This document shows, one piece after another, positions 16,061-25,127 of a DNA stretch of 64,000 bases (its first letter is position 1; each line of letters opens with the position of its first letter). A model generated the notes under the pieces. The model was not told the DNA's origin, did no database searches, and saw only the letters and a program-made list of their open reading frames with translations. This DNA is from CAYFHQ01 sp964342805 (GTDB taxonomy: Bacteria > Bacillota > Clostridia > Peptostreptococcales > Acidaminobacteraceae): NCBI GenBank assembly GCA_964342805.1, contig CAYFHQ010000004.1:1-64000 (forward strand). The letters run 5' to 3'. The position numbers and the translations under genes are program-made.

Positions 16061-17395
16061 TTACTCCCCTTGGATCTCTTTTCTTAGCTTGCTAATGGTT
16101 TCAGAAAGGTCATGGTTGGCCCTTTGGTCTTTACTGATTTTTTCGTAGGCATGGATGACCGTTGTATGGTCTCGTCCGCCAAATTCCTCTCCAATCTTAG
16201 GGAGGGACAGGTCGGTCATTTCCCTACTTAGGTACATGGCGATCTGCCGCGGGAAGGAAATGGACCGGGTTCTCCGCTTGGAGTCAAGGTCTTCTACTTT
16301 TAGGGAATAGTACTGGGACACAACGTCTTTAATGAGGCCGATGGTAATTTGCTTGGGCTTAGAAGACGCAATAATGTCCTTGAGGGCTTCTTGGGACAGA
16401 TCAACAGTGATTTCTTTATTCGTTAAAGAGGAATAAGCGATCACACGGGTCAAGGCCCCTTCAAGTTCTCGAATGTTGGACTTGATTTTTTTAGCAATGA
16501 ATTCATAAACTTCATTTGGAATATCGATATTGTCCAGCTCAGCCTTTTTGCGGAGGATGGCAATTCGAGTTTCGAAGTCAGGAGCCTGGATATCCGTAAT
16601 CAGTCCCCATTCAAATCTGGACCGTAGACGGTCTTCCAGGGTTGGAATTTCTTTAGGTGGTCTATCAGAAGACACGATAATCTGCTTATTGGCTTCATAA
16701 AGGGCATTGAATGTATGGAAGAATTCTTCCTGGGTTCTTTCCTTACCAGCGATAAACTGAATATCATCGACTAGAAGCACGTCCACATTCCGGTAGCGGT
16801 TGCGGAACTCTTCGTTTTTATCATCTTTAATGGAGTTGATCAGTTCGTTGGTGAATTTTTCACTGGAAACATAAACGACCTTGGCCATATTGTTCTGGTC
16901 CAGGATGTAGTGACCAATGGCATGCATCAGGTGGGTCTTACCTAGACCTACCCCTCCATATATAAATAGAGGGTTATAGGCACGGGCAGGCGACTCAGCT
17001 ACGGCCAAGGACGCTGCATGGGCAAAACGGTTGCTGTTGCCAATAACGAACTCGTCAAAGACATACTTGGGATTCAGGTTTGGAGCTTCAAGTGGTTCTA
17101 GCTTGGTCTTGGCTCTGGTTTCCGTTTCAGCATATTGGCTGATTTCCTCTGGAATTATGAACTCAAGTGTATAATCCTGACCGCTAACCTGCTGGACTGC
17201 ATTGGCAATCAAAGATACATATCTATTCTCTAGAATTTCCTTATTAAACTGGTTTGGTACAGCCAGAATAAATTTCTTTCCTTTAATAGACACAGGCTCT
17301 ATTGTTTTTAACCAAGTGTTATAACTCACCTCAGTTAGTTCAGAGCGCATCAGTTGTAATGTTTTGTCCCAAATCTCTTGGACATTGAAATTCAT
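16061..17395 (-). CDS. dnaA: Chromosomal replication initiator DnaA
   Basis: DnaA (444 aa) binds DnaA boxes and melts oriC. Domain I begins at MNFNVQEIWD. The AAA+ domain III has Walker A GGVGLGKT (147-154) and Walker B VLLVDDIQF. Domain IV ends with the box-binding signature GGRDHTTVIHAYEKI. The ATG at 17395 is chosen because it follows a GTAGGGGG site and matches family starts; an upstream in-frame ATG at 17476 would add 27 unlikely residues. It is flanked on both sides by DnaA boxes, which suggests autoregulation. Confidence 0.98.
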   Translation of the reverse strand: MNFNVQEIWDKTLQLMRSELTEVSYNTWLKTIEPVSIKGKKFILAVPNQFNKEILENRYVSLIANAVQQVSGQDYTLEFIIPEEISQYAETETRAKTKLEPLEAPNLNPKYVFDEFVIGNSNRFAHAASLAVAESPARAYNPLFIYGGVGLGKTHLMHAIGHYILDQNNMAKVVYVSSEKFTNELINSIKDDKNEEFRNRYRNVDVLLVDDIQFIAGKERTQEEFFHTFNALYEANKQIIVSSDRPPKEIPTLEDRLRSRFEWGLITDIQAPDFETRIAILRKKAELDNIDIPNEVYEFIAKKIKSNIRELEGALTRVIAYSSLTNKEITVDLSQEALKDIIASSKPKQITIGLIKDVVSQYYSLKVEDLDSKRRTRSISFPRQIAMYLSREMTDLSLPKIGEEFGGRDHTTVIHAYEKISKDQRANHDLSETISKLRKEIQGE

Positions 17396-17830
17396 GTAGC
17401 TACCCCCTACATCTATGGTTATTTTTAAAATCAATCCACAACATATACACAGATTTTGTGAATAACTTTTAAGCATGGTACAATAAGCACGGCTTTTTAG
17501 TTATACACAGACGAAGAAAATTGATGTGGATGATCGATCTTCTCATTTCATTAGGTCACATCATTCACAAAATGAAGTTCACAAGTTGTCCACTTATCCT
17601 TTGAGTGTTTTCAGTGAATAACAGGCAAAATTCTGGATACTTATTGACATATGCACAGACTTATCCACAAAATGTGGTGGTTTTACAAAAAGTGAGTCAT
17701 TAATTCACATATCAACAAGCGATAAATATCCTATCAGAATTTTGTCGGCAATTCAATTATAAACTATGATTTATCCACAGGGAAGGTTTTTGTGGATAAC
17801 TTTTGATGTGGATCTTATTCACATGAGGAT
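17396..17830. other. oriC: Chromosomal origin oriC, main DnaA-box cluster
   Basis: Perfect TTATNCACA boxes lie at 17457-17465 (minus), 17501-17509, 17661-17669, 17771-17779, 17791-17799 (minus) and 17815-17823. One-mismatch boxes lie at 17525, 17561 and 17701. The closely spaced trio at 17771-17823 adjoins an AT-rich stretch (17824-17880) that could be the unwinding element. Gene polarity diverges here: the replication genes dnaA to gyrA run left, and rpmH to parB run right. Confidence 0.92.
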
Positions 17831-17900
17831 AAAATTAATGTGTTGTAATTAATGAAGGAATGCAATATAATAGTGAAGGTTTGTATCAGCAGTAATGTTC

Positions 17901-17929
17901 TTGACACCGCAAGGGGTGTAGGATATAAT
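17901..17929 (+). promoter_or_regulatory. Consensus promoter of rpmH
   Basis: Perfect TTGACA (17901-17906) and TATAAT (17924-17929) hexamers are spaced by exactly 17 bp, about 75 bases before the rpmH start. It drives the rightward rpmH-rnpA-yidD-yidC-jag cluster. Confidence 0.92.
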
Positions 17930-18004
17930 GACTGAGCGATACTTTTGATTGATATGACTAACATCATTCAAATAAATGAATTTTGTAACAAGGAGGTGTT
18001 TGGT

Positions 18005-18139
18005 TTGAAGCGAACGTACCAGCCTAAGAAGCGCCAGCGTAAAGTTGAGCACGGCTTCCGTAAGCGAATGAAAACAAAATCCGGCCGTAATGTTCTGAAA
18101 AGAAGACGTCTAAGAGGACGTAAGAAATTGGCTGCATAA
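18005..18139 (+). CDS. rpmH: 50S ribosomal protein L34
   Basis: This 44-aa highly basic protein starts (M)KRTYQPKKRQRK and ends RLRGRKKLAA, the L34 pattern. The start codon is a TTG at 18005, preceded by AAGGAGGTG at 17990-17998 with 6-nt spacing. A longer in-frame reading from 17945 lacks this logic and would add a non-conserved leader. It binds 23S rRNA in the large subunit. A terminator-like hairpin follows immediately. Confidence 0.97.
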   Translation: MKRTYQPKKRQRKVEHGFRKRMKTKSGRNVLKRRRLRGRKKLAA

Positions 18140-18163
18140 GACCGCTGTTAGTGGTCTTTTTTT
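18138..18163 (+). terminator. Terminator or attenuator after rpmH
   Basis: AAGACCGCT-GTT-AGTGGTCTT forms a 9-bp stem starting inside the rpmH stop codon, followed by seven Ts. Downstream rnpA has no obvious promoter of its own, so partial readthrough probably sets the high L34 to low RnpA ratio. Confidence 0.75.
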
Positions 18164-18198
18164 GCAATTGGAATTAAGATTGTCTGTTGGAGGGATCA

Positions 18199-18522
18199 AT
18201 GCCACTGGAAAGCCTACGAACCACTCAGGAATTCCACCGTGTATACAAACGTGGCAAGTCCGTTGTTAACCGTCATATTGTTGTGTATTACTTACCGAAC
18301 AATTTGGGTAAAAACCGAGTGGGGATTTCGGTAAGTAAGAAGGTTGGGAACGCTGTGACACGCAATCGAGTAAAACGGTTAATTCGTGAAGTTTACAGAT
18401 TAAACGGGGATGGGATCCGACAAGGATACGATATCGTATTTGTCGCAAGGGTAAGGACAAACAGCGCTACTTTTCGTGATATTAAGCGTGCGATGACTGC
18501 ACTTTTTAAGAAGATTGGGTAG
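18199..18522 (+). CDS. rnpA: Ribonuclease P protein component
   Basis: RnpA (107 aa) is the protein cofactor of RNase P, which trims tRNA 5' ends. The signature RNRVKRLIRE is present after the basic strand GKNRVGISVSKKVGNAV. The ATG at 18199 follows GGAGGG; an upstream TTG at 18187 overlaps that site and is rejected. It sits between rpmH and yidD as in most bacteria. Confidence 0.96.
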   Translation: MPLESLRTTQEFHRVYKRGKSVVNRHIVVYYLPNNLGKNRVGISVSKKVGNAVTRNRVKRLIREVYRLNGDGIRQGYDIVFVARVRTNSATFRDIKRAMTALFKKIG

Positions 18523-18524
18523 AC

Positions 18525-18734
18525 ATGCGGTATTTCTTTATTTTTTTGATTCGTTTGTACCAAAAATTCATATCCCCCTTACTTGGTCCACGCTGCAGGT
18601 TCTATCCGTCATGCTCCCAGTATTCACTGGAAGCGTTTCAGAAATACGGAGCCTTTAAGGGTGGCTACTTATCATTGAGACGAATTTTGAGATGTCATCC
18701 ATTTCATCCTGGTGGATATGACCCACTGGAGTAG
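18525..18734 (+). CDS. yidD: Membrane protein insertion efficiency factor YidD
   Basis: This 69-aa protein has the conserved cysteine pattern CRFYPSCSQY and RRILRCHPFHPGGYDP, diagnostic of YidD. A short amphipathic or hydrophobic N-terminus places it at the membrane, where the family aids YidC-dependent insertion. It lies 2 bp after rnpA and 26 bp before yidC. Confidence 0.96.
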   Translation: MRYFFIFLIRLYQKFISPLLGPRCRFYPSCSQYSLEAFQKYGAFKGGYLSLRRILRCHPFHPGGYDPLE

Positions 18735-18760
18735 AGGATACAGAATAGGAGGAAAGTTCG

Positions 18761-19474
18761 TTGGATTTTATCTATCAGTTACTCGGATCTTTACTAGGCA
18801 TCGTATACAATTTTGTGAATGTATACTGGCTAGCTATCGTGATTATGACAATTATTGTGAAGGTTGCATTGGTGCCGCTTTCTTTTAAGCAAATTCAGTC
18901 TTCCAAAGCAATGAATGATATTCAACCAAAATTGAAGCAACTTCAAGAAAAGTACAAAAATGATAAAGAAACATTGAATGTTAAGATGATGGAACTATAT
19001 AAGGAACACAAAATCAACCCACTGGCTGGATGTCTGCCATTGTTGATTCAGTTTCCAATTCTAATTGGTCTACTGGGTGTGTTCCGTGAGCCAGCAAAAT
19101 GGGTATTCGGCAGCGATGTAGCATTGGCAAATGAAGCACTAAGCCAAGGATTCTTCTGGGTTCAAAACTTGGCAGAGGTAGACTCTCTTGCGAACATTTT
19201 CGGAAGTACAGCACCTGAGTTTCTAGCTGGCCTACCTGGTATTTTGCCAATCCTAGCAGCATTGACAACTTACATTTCCATGGCTTCCATGAATGGTAAG
19301 CAAGCTCAGGCAAATCAGCAGATGAAGACAATGCAAATGGTCATGCCTTTGATGATCCTATGGTTTGGTAGCACAATGTCTGCTGGTCTAATGATCTACT
19401 GGACAGTAAGTAACGTATTCCAAATGGCTCAACAGTACATCATTCCGATGATGACTAAGGAGGCGACCGAATAA
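18761..19474 (+). CDS. yidC: Membrane protein insertase YidC/OxaI
   Basis: YidC (237 aa) inserts and folds membrane proteins, alone or with SecYEG. Five hydrophobic segments are visible, with the conserved IQFPILIGLLGVFR and the late PLMILWFGSTMSAGLMIYW segments. The start is a TTG at 18761 behind AGGAGGA. No lipoprotein signal cysteine is seen at the N-terminus, as in many clostridial YidCs. The stop overlaps the jag start by one base. Confidence 0.95.
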   Translation: MDFIYQLLGSLLGIVYNFVNVYWLAIVIMTIIVKVALVPLSFKQIQSSKAMNDIQPKLKQLQEKYKNDKETLNVKMMELYKEHKINPLAGCLPLLIQFPILIGLLGVFREPAKWVFGSDVALANEALSQGFFWVQNLAEVDSLANIFGSTAPEFLAGLPGILPILAALTTYISMASMNGKQAQANQQMKTMQMVMPLMILWFGSTMSAGLMIYWTVSNVFQMAQQYIIPMMTKEATE

Positions 19475-20115
19475 TGGACTTATTCGAAAACAGGATTGTT
19501 GAGAAATCCGGTCGTACGGTTGAGGAAGCAGTCGAACTGGCTTTGATTGCATTGGAAGCTAACCGAGATCAGGTAGAAATTGAAGTACTCGAAGAATCGT
19601 CAAAAGGATTCCTTGGGATTTTCGGCGGTAAGGAAGCAACGGTCCGAGTTACATACTTGAAGGGCGTTGAGGAAATTGCCACTGAGTTTTTAACAACAGT
19701 TCTCGATGAAATGGGGATTGATGCTTCATTGAATACGGCCTTGAACGACCATGAGTTGTCTGTGGAAATGGCAGGCGAGCATATGGCTTTGTTGATTGGA
19801 CGTAGAGGGCAAACATTGGATTCTTTGCAATACTTGCTCAGTCTTGTGGTGAACAAGAACAGTGATGATTATTACCGCGTTATTCTAGATACTGAAGGCT
19901 ATCGTGCAAAGCGTAAGGATACACTGGAACGTCTTGCAGATCGTCTGGCTAGAAAGGCGAAGAAGACACGTAAAGACATCATATTGGAGCCTATGAATCC
20001 GTATGAAAGACGTATCATTCATTCATCACTGCAGAATAATCCATATGTAAGCACAAGAAGTGAGGGAGAAGAGCCTTATCGTAAGGTGATCATTTTCCTG
20101 AATAGAAGAAAATAA
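19474..20115 (+). CDS. jag: RNA-binding protein Jag/KhpB
   Basis: This 213-aa protein has an N-terminal Jag domain (about 1-50, including the KGFLGIFG motif), a KH domain with GRRGQTLDSLQYL, and a C-terminal R3H domain with RRIIH. In related Firmicutes KhpB pairs with KhpA and affects cell elongation and division. It overlaps yidC by one base, with an AGGAGG site inside the yidC end. It is followed by a terminator. Confidence 0.93.
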   Translation: MDLFENRIVEKSGRTVEEAVELALIALEANRDQVEIEVLEESSKGFLGIFGGKEATVRVTYLKGVEEIATEFLTTVLDEMGIDASLNTALNDHELSVEMAGEHMALLIGRRGQTLDSLQYLLSLVVNKNSDDYYRVILDTEGYRAKRKDTLERLADRLARKAKKTRKDIILEPMNPYERRIIHSSLQNNPYVSTRSEGEEPYRKVIIFLNRRK

Positions 20116-20120
20116 TGATA

Positions 20121-20150
20121 AAACCCAGTGTAAACAGCTGGGTTTTTATT
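20121..20150 (+). terminator. Terminator of the rpmH-jag cluster
   Basis: AAACCCAG (20121-20128) pairs with CTGGGTTT (20138-20145), and the T-tract follows. Confidence 0.82.
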
Positions 20151-20176
20151 CGTATAAATTGAAAAGGAGGTGCCCC

Positions 20177-21553
20177 ATGGTAAAGGACACAATTGTGGCT
20201 ATAGCCACCGCTCCGGGAGAAGGAGCCATAGGAATCGTACGTATGAGTGGCAATCAAGCCCTATCGATATTAGACCTGGTATTCCAAGCCAAGTCTAAAA
20301 AGTCAGCTCTTGAAATGAAAAACCGGATGCTCTATTACGGACATATCACAGATGAGACCCATGTGATTGATGAAGTACTGGTAACGAAGATGCTGGCGCC
20401 AAACACATACACCTGTGAGGATGTTGTGGAGATCAACTGCCATGGTGGTATTGTACCTTTGCAAGAAACGGTGAAATTGTTGCTCCGCAGGGGGGCTAGA
20501 ATGGCTGAACCCGGAGAGTTTACCAAACGCGCTTTCTTAAATGGTCGACTAGACTTGGCTCAGGCAGAGTCTGTAATGGATCTGATTAGCGCGAAGACAC
20601 CAAGAGGGTTCACAGTGGCCTACCAGCAGCTAGAGGGGGCCCTATCCAAACGGGTGGGACAACTGAGGAATGAGCTCCTGAACGTTATGGCCCAGCTTGA
20701 AGTGAGTATTGATTATCCAGATGTGGATGAAGAGGAAATCACCTTTGCTGAGATTCGCAAGCGATTTGAGTCTGTCCAAACAGGGGTAGAAGACTTGCTT
20801 GCGTCTTCAGAAACGGGACGCATTATCAGAGACGGCCTGTCCACTGTTATTGTCGGAAAACCCAATGTGGGCAAGTCTTCCCTTATGAATGCCCTCTTGC
20901 GCGAAAGTCGTGCGATCGTAACAGATATTCCTGGAACGACCAGAGATGTGCTTGAAGAGTTTATCAATGTTAAAGGGGTACCTTTAAGGATCATTGACAC
21001 TGCAGGCATTCGACAAACAGAGGATGTAGTTGAAAAAATCGGTGTGGAGCGGTCCAAGGAGTTCTTTAATAAGGCAGACTTAATTGTCTTTGTTATCAAT
21101 GCAGCCGAGCCACTTACAGAGGAAGACGAGTCCATTATAGAACTACTGGAAGGACGAAAGGCACTCATTGTCGTCAACAAGGTTGACCTTCCACGGGTGG
21201 TGGACCAAGACCAGTTGGAAGAGAGACTCCCCAACCAAACCTTTGTCTACACGTCAATGATGGACGATAATGGGATCGAGGACGTGGAGAACACCATTGC
21301 TGAGTTTGTTTTTGGTGGCCATGTCATTCGTAAAGAAAATGCGTATGTGTCGAATATTCGTCATATCAATGCTTTAGAACGGACGCAGACAGCATTGAAC
21401 GCCGCCATAAACGCAGTGGATGGTATGATGCCTTATGATTTTATAGAAGTGGATACAAAGGATGCGTATGCATTCTTGGGAGAAATATCTGGTGATACCG
21501 TGGAGGACGACCTGGTCACCCGCATTTTCAGTAATTTCTGCCTAGGCAAGTAA
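20177..21553 (+). CDS. mnmE: tRNA uridine-5-carboxymethylaminomethyl GTPase MnmE
   Basis: MnmE (458 aa) works with MnmG to modify U34 of certain tRNAs. It has the N-terminal folate-binding domain, a helical domain, and an inserted G domain (G1 GKPNVGKSS at 227-235, DTAG, NKVD). The C-terminus ends FCLGK, carrying the catalytic Cys of the usual CIGK motif, with Leu in place of Ile. The ATG at 20177 follows AAGGAGG. mnmG starts 15 bp after the stop. Confidence 0.97.
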   Translation: MVKDTIVAIATAPGEGAIGIVRMSGNQALSILDLVFQAKSKKSALEMKNRMLYYGHITDETHVIDEVLVTKMLAPNTYTCEDVVEINCHGGIVPLQETVKLLLRRGARMAEPGEFTKRAFLNGRLDLAQAESVMDLISAKTPRGFTVAYQQLEGALSKRVGQLRNELLNVMAQLEVSIDYPDVDEEEITFAEIRKRFESVQTGVEDLLASSETGRIIRDGLSTVIVGKPNVGKSSLMNALLRESRAIVTDIPGTTRDVLEEFINVKGVPLRIIDTAGIRQTEDVVEKIGVERSKEFFNKADLIVFVINAAEPLTEEDESIIELLEGRKALIVVNKVDLPRVVDQDQLEERLPNQTFVYTSMMDDNGIEDVENTIAEFVFGGHVIRKENAYVSNIRHINALERTQTALNAAINAVDGMMPYDFIEVDTKDAYAFLGEISGDTVEDDLVTRIFSNFCLGK

Positions 21554-21568
21554 ATGAAGGAGAGACCT

Positions 21569-23455
21569 ATGGAAAAATTCCATGCTGGTGACTACGATAT
21601 TATAGTAATAGGTGCCGGCCATGCCGGTTGTGAAGCTGGTTTAGCTGCTGCACGAATGGGACAAAAGACGCTTATGCTGTCCATTAACTTGGACTCCATT
21701 GCAATGATGCCATGCAATCCGTCCATTGGTGGAACTGGTAAGGGCCACTTAGTGCGCGAGATCGATGCCTTGGGTGGTGAAATGGGCCTGAATATCGACA
21801 AGTCCTTTATCCAAAGTAAGATGTTGAACCTGCGAAAGGGGCCAGCAGTGCATTCACTGCGAGCTCAGGCCGACAAGGTCAAGTATCATCAGGAAATGAA
21901 AAAAGTCTTGGAGAACACAGAAAATCTCTATATCAAACAGGGCGAAGTGACCCAGTTGACCATGGAAGATGGCACAGTCAAAGGTGTTGTTACTGCTACC
22001 GGTTCTTGTTATACGGCAAAGGCTGTTATCCTATGTACAGGAACTTACTTGGGAGGAAAGGTCTTCATTGGGAGTGCTGTCTTTCAGTCAGGACCAAATG
22101 GTCTAGCACCTTCCTTGGAACTCACCCAAGACCTTCAGGAACATGCTGTTGATATGAGACGTTTTAAGACAGGCACCCCGGCACGTGTGAACAAACGGTC
22201 ACTAAACTATGATAAGTTAGAGGTGCAGTGGGGCGATCCGGAAATTGAAATGTTCTCCTTTATGAATGATGTGGAGGAGTTTGAGGAGCAACCCTGTTGG
22301 TTGACCTATACCAATGACACAACCCACCAGGTTATCCTAGACAATATCCATCGATCTGCTATGTATGGGGGTCAAATTGAGGGGACCGGCCCTCGGTACT
22401 GTCCATCCATTGAGGACAAAATCGCCCGATTTGCAGATAAGCCACGACACCAATTATTCATTGAACCAGAAGGTTTGGATACCAATGAAATGTATGTTCA
22501 GGGCATGTCGACAAGTTTACCTGAAGACGTCCAGGTTGCCTTTATGAGAACAATTCCAGGTATGGAGGATGTTGAAATCATGCGGCCGGCCTATGCCATT
22601 GAGTATGACTGTGTGGATCCCACTCAGTTGAAATTGTCCTTGGAGTTTAAACATGTTGATAACCTGTTTTCAGCAGGGCAATTCAATGGCTCATCTGGAT
22701 ATGAAGAAGCTGCTGCCCAGGGCCTTATGGCTGGAATCAACGCAGTTCTGAAAATTGAGGGTAAGGACCCACTTGTTTTGGATAGGTCTGAGGCTTACAT
22801 TGGCGTTTTAATTGACGACCTAGTGACCAAGGGTACCAACGAACCTTACCGAATGCTAACTTCTCGAGCGGAGTACCGTCTTTTGCTTAGACAGGATAAT
22901 GCGGATATTCGGTTGACTGAAATCTCAAATCGAATTGGTTTGGCCGGAGATGACCGATTAAAGCGATTGAGTGATAAAAAGAAGTGTATTGAGGAAGAAA
23001 TGGAGCGTTTACATGCCGTAAGGTTGAAAGCGGATCATGTAAATCCCTTGCTGGTTGACTTGGGGAGTTCTGAAGTGTCTGGTAGCATTACGCTTGCTGA
23101 CCTCATGAGACGACCAGAGCTTGATTACACCAAGTTAGCACCTGTCGATCCTGACAGACCTGAGCTACGATCTGATGTTTGGAAGCAGTGCGAAATTCAG
23201 TTGAAGTATGCGGGTTATATAAAGAAGCAGTTGGCTCAAGTGGAGAAGTTTAAAGCCCTAGAGACAATGGCCTTGGGCCAAGACATTGACTTCAATGGGA
23301 TTGACGGTTTACGTCTAGAAGCTAGACAAAAACTTTCGGAGATCAAGCCCAAGTCCATAGGACAGGCCTCACGTATTTCTGGGGTTTCTCCTGCAGATAT
23401 CTCTGTATTGATGGTCTTCTTAGAGCAGGAAAGAAGGAAAAATGCCAATGGATAA
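21569..23455 (+). CDS. mnmG: tRNA uridine-5-carboxymethylaminomethyl synthesis enzyme MnmG
   Basis: MnmG (628 aa) is the FAD-dependent partner of MnmE. The dinucleotide fold GAGHAGCEAG lies near residue 16, and the conserved AQGLMAGINA and EPYRMLTSRAEYRL blocks are present. The ATG at 21569 is chosen for its GAAGGAG site; a start five codons earlier overlaps that site. It overlaps rsmG by 14 bp, in the standard mnmE-mnmG-rsmG order. Confidence 0.97.
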   Translation: MEKFHAGDYDIIVIGAGHAGCEAGLAAARMGQKTLMLSINLDSIAMMPCNPSIGGTGKGHLVREIDALGGEMGLNIDKSFIQSKMLNLRKGPAVHSLRAQADKVKYHQEMKKVLENTENLYIKQGEVTQLTMEDGTVKGVVTATGSCYTAKAVILCTGTYLGGKVFIGSAVFQSGPNGLAPSLELTQDLQEHAVDMRRFKTGTPARVNKRSLNYDKLEVQWGDPEIEMFSFMNDVEEFEEQPCWLTYTNDTTHQVILDNIHRSAMYGGQIEGTGPRYCPSIEDKIARFADKPRHQLFIEPEGLDTNEMYVQGMSTSLPEDVQVAFMRTIPGMEDVEIMRPAYAIEYDCVDPTQLKLSLEFKHVDNLFSAGQFNGSSGYEEAAAQGLMAGINAVLKIEGKDPLVLDRSEAYIGVLIDDLVTKGTNEPYRMLTSRAEYRLLLRQDNADIRLTEISNRIGLAGDDRLKRLSDKKKCIEEEMERLHAVRLKADHVNPLLVDLGSSEVSGSITLADLMRRPELDYTKLAPVDPDRPELRSDVWKQCEIQLKYAGYIKKQLAQVEKFKALETMALGQDIDFNGIDGLRLEARQKLSEIKPKSIGQASRISGVSPADISVLMVFLEQERRKNANG

Positions 23456-24161
23456 TTTATTGAAAGATGGCTTAACTGAACTTCATATAGACCATGATCC
23501 TAGCCTCCTATCGGACTATGCGATCTATAAAGACCTCTTGGTTGATTGGAATCAAAGGATGAACCTAACTGGGATTACAGAAACCAAGGATGTATACATC
23601 AAGCACTTCCTAGATTCACTGTCTGCATTTACAGTAGACGTTTTCTCTGAGGGGTGCAAGGTGATAGATGTGGGGACAGGAGCGGGTTTTCCTGGACTTC
23701 CTATGGCGATACTCAATCGCAGTATTCAAATGACCCTTTTAGATTCCTTAAACAAACGCGTTCATTTTTTGGAGGCTGTTGCCCAGTCAATTGGACTCAA
23801 CAATGTAGAATGTATTCACGGCCGAGCTGAGGATTTTGGTCAAAATGAGCAGTTCCGGGAGTTATACGATGTAGCTGTGTCACGTGCTGTGGCCCACCTG
23901 TCCGTTTTGTCAGAGTATGTCTTGCCTTTCGTTAAGGTAGGAGGTGTATTCCTTGCCTTGAAGGGGCCTAACGTGACGACTGAGCTAGAGGAAGCAGGAA
24001 AAGCCTTGGCTCTTTTGGGAGGTGTAGTGAAGGAAGTAAAAATGGTTCAACTTCCCTTCACTGATATACAACATTCCATAGTAGTGATTCAAAAGGTTGA
24101 AGCTACGCCAGGTAAGTACCCGAGAAAAGCGGGCAAGCCAACAAAAACACCATTGAAATAA
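23442..24161 (+). CDS. rsmG: 16S rRNA m7G527 methyltransferase RsmG
   Basis: RsmG (239 aa) methylates N7 of G527 in 16S rRNA using SAM. The SAM-binding motif DVGTGAGFPGLP is near residue 70, preceded by the family motif WNQRMNLTGI. The first ATG (23442) and the third codon, also ATG, are both possible starts. It overlaps mnmG by 14 bp and precedes noc by 16 bp, the usual origin-proximal order. Confidence 0.95.
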   Translation: MPMDNLLKDGLTELHIDHDPSLLSDYAIYKDLLVDWNQRMNLTGITETKDVYIKHFLDSLSAFTVDVFSEGCKVIDVGTGAGFPGLPMAILNRSIQMTLLDSLNKRVHFLEAVAQSIGLNNVECIHGRAEDFGQNEQFRELYDVAVSRAVAHLSVLSEYVLPFVKVGGVFLALKGPNVTTELEEAGKALALLGGVVKEVKMVQLPFTDIQHSIVVIQKVEATPGKYPRKAGKPTKTPLK

Positions 24162-24177
24162 CAGGGGAGTATTCAAT

Positions 24178-24963
24178 ATGGCAGTGAAACGTAAACATGA
24201 AATTGTACAAGTTAAAATAGAGGATGTAGTACCAAATCCAAACCAGCCACGGGCAATTTTTGAGGATCATAGTTTAGAGGAGTTGTGCGCGTCTATTCGA
24301 GAATATGGCGTTTTACAGCCAATATCCGTTCGCCAGCGGGGACTCCAATTCGAGCTGGTGATGGGAGAAAGAAGGTTACGAGCTTCCAAATTGGCTGGAA
24401 AACGTACGATACCTGCTATTGTCTTAGAGTCTACAGTTGGTGATTCAGCTGTTATGGCTTTGGTAGAGAACCTTCAACGTGTTGATCTGAACTTTGTAGA
24501 GGAGGCACAAGGATACCAACGTCTAATTGACTCTCATGGTTTCACTCAAAAGGAAATTTCCTTGAAGATTGGAAAAAATCAATCGACCATTTCGAACAAG
24601 GTTCGCTTGTTGTCTTTGCCACAAACTGTGCAGGATATATTGGTGCAGCATGCCTTGACTGAACGCCATGGCCGCGCCCTTTTAAAATTGACAGACGAAA
24701 AAATGCAGATGGATGTGCTTCAACAGGTAATTGATCATGAACTGAATGTAAAGAAGACAGAGAAGCTCATTGAAACATACTTGCAGCTCAAGGAAGAAAA
24801 GCCTAAGAGAAAGTTTAGGGGTATGGCCAATGTGAAGATTTATGTGAATACGATCAAGCAAGCCTACCAGGCAATATTGGACAGTGGCCAGGAGGCCGTG
24901 TTTAATGAGAAAGATTGTGGTGACTTCGTAGAAGTTACTGTACGAATTCCTAAGGAAAAGTAA
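24178..24963 (+). CDS. noc: Nucleoid occlusion protein Noc (ParB family)
   Basis: Noc (261 aa) is a ParB-like CTP-binding DNA clamp that blocks septum formation over the nucleoid. The CTP motif GERRLRAS lies at 63-70, and a central helix-turn-helix follows (about 125-150). It is distinguished from ParB by its position after rsmG and by a second, more typical ParB paired with Soj downstream. A perfect Noc-type palindrome occurs at 32195-32210. The N-terminal membrane-targeting helix expected of Noc is short and basic here. Confidence 0.88.
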   Translation: MAVKRKHEIVQVKIEDVVPNPNQPRAIFEDHSLEELCASIREYGVLQPISVRQRGLQFELVMGERRLRASKLAGKRTIPAIVLESTVGDSAVMALVENLQRVDLNFVEEAQGYQRLIDSHGFTQKEISLKIGKNQSTISNKVRLLSLPQTVQDILVQHALTERHGRALLKLTDEKMQMDVLQQVIDHELNVKKTEKLIETYLQLKEEKPKRKFRGMANVKIYVNTIKQAYQAILDSGQEAVFNEKDCGDFVEVTVRIPKEK

Positions 24964-24969
24964 GTAGAG

Positions 24970-25009
24970 ACCCCAAGTCATTTTGGAAGATGGCTTGGGG
25001 TTTTGTTTT
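24970..25009 (+). terminator. Terminator after noc
   Basis: A 12-bp stem (24970-24981 with 24990-25001, one T-G pair) surrounds an 8-nt loop and is followed by TTTTGTTTT. Confidence 0.85.
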
Positions 25010-25127
25010 GGGGGATAATGGAAATGTCATAAAAAGGAAAAAAATGTAAAACTCAATACCACTTTGTTTCCTTTCAAGCTTCAATATGATGTATAATAAT
25101 ATAGAGAATAAAAGCAGAGGTGAGTCG

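Noticed and set aside
20713..21234. Minus-strand reading frame of 173 codons over mnmE
   Set aside because: Antisense shadow of the MnmE GTPase domain.
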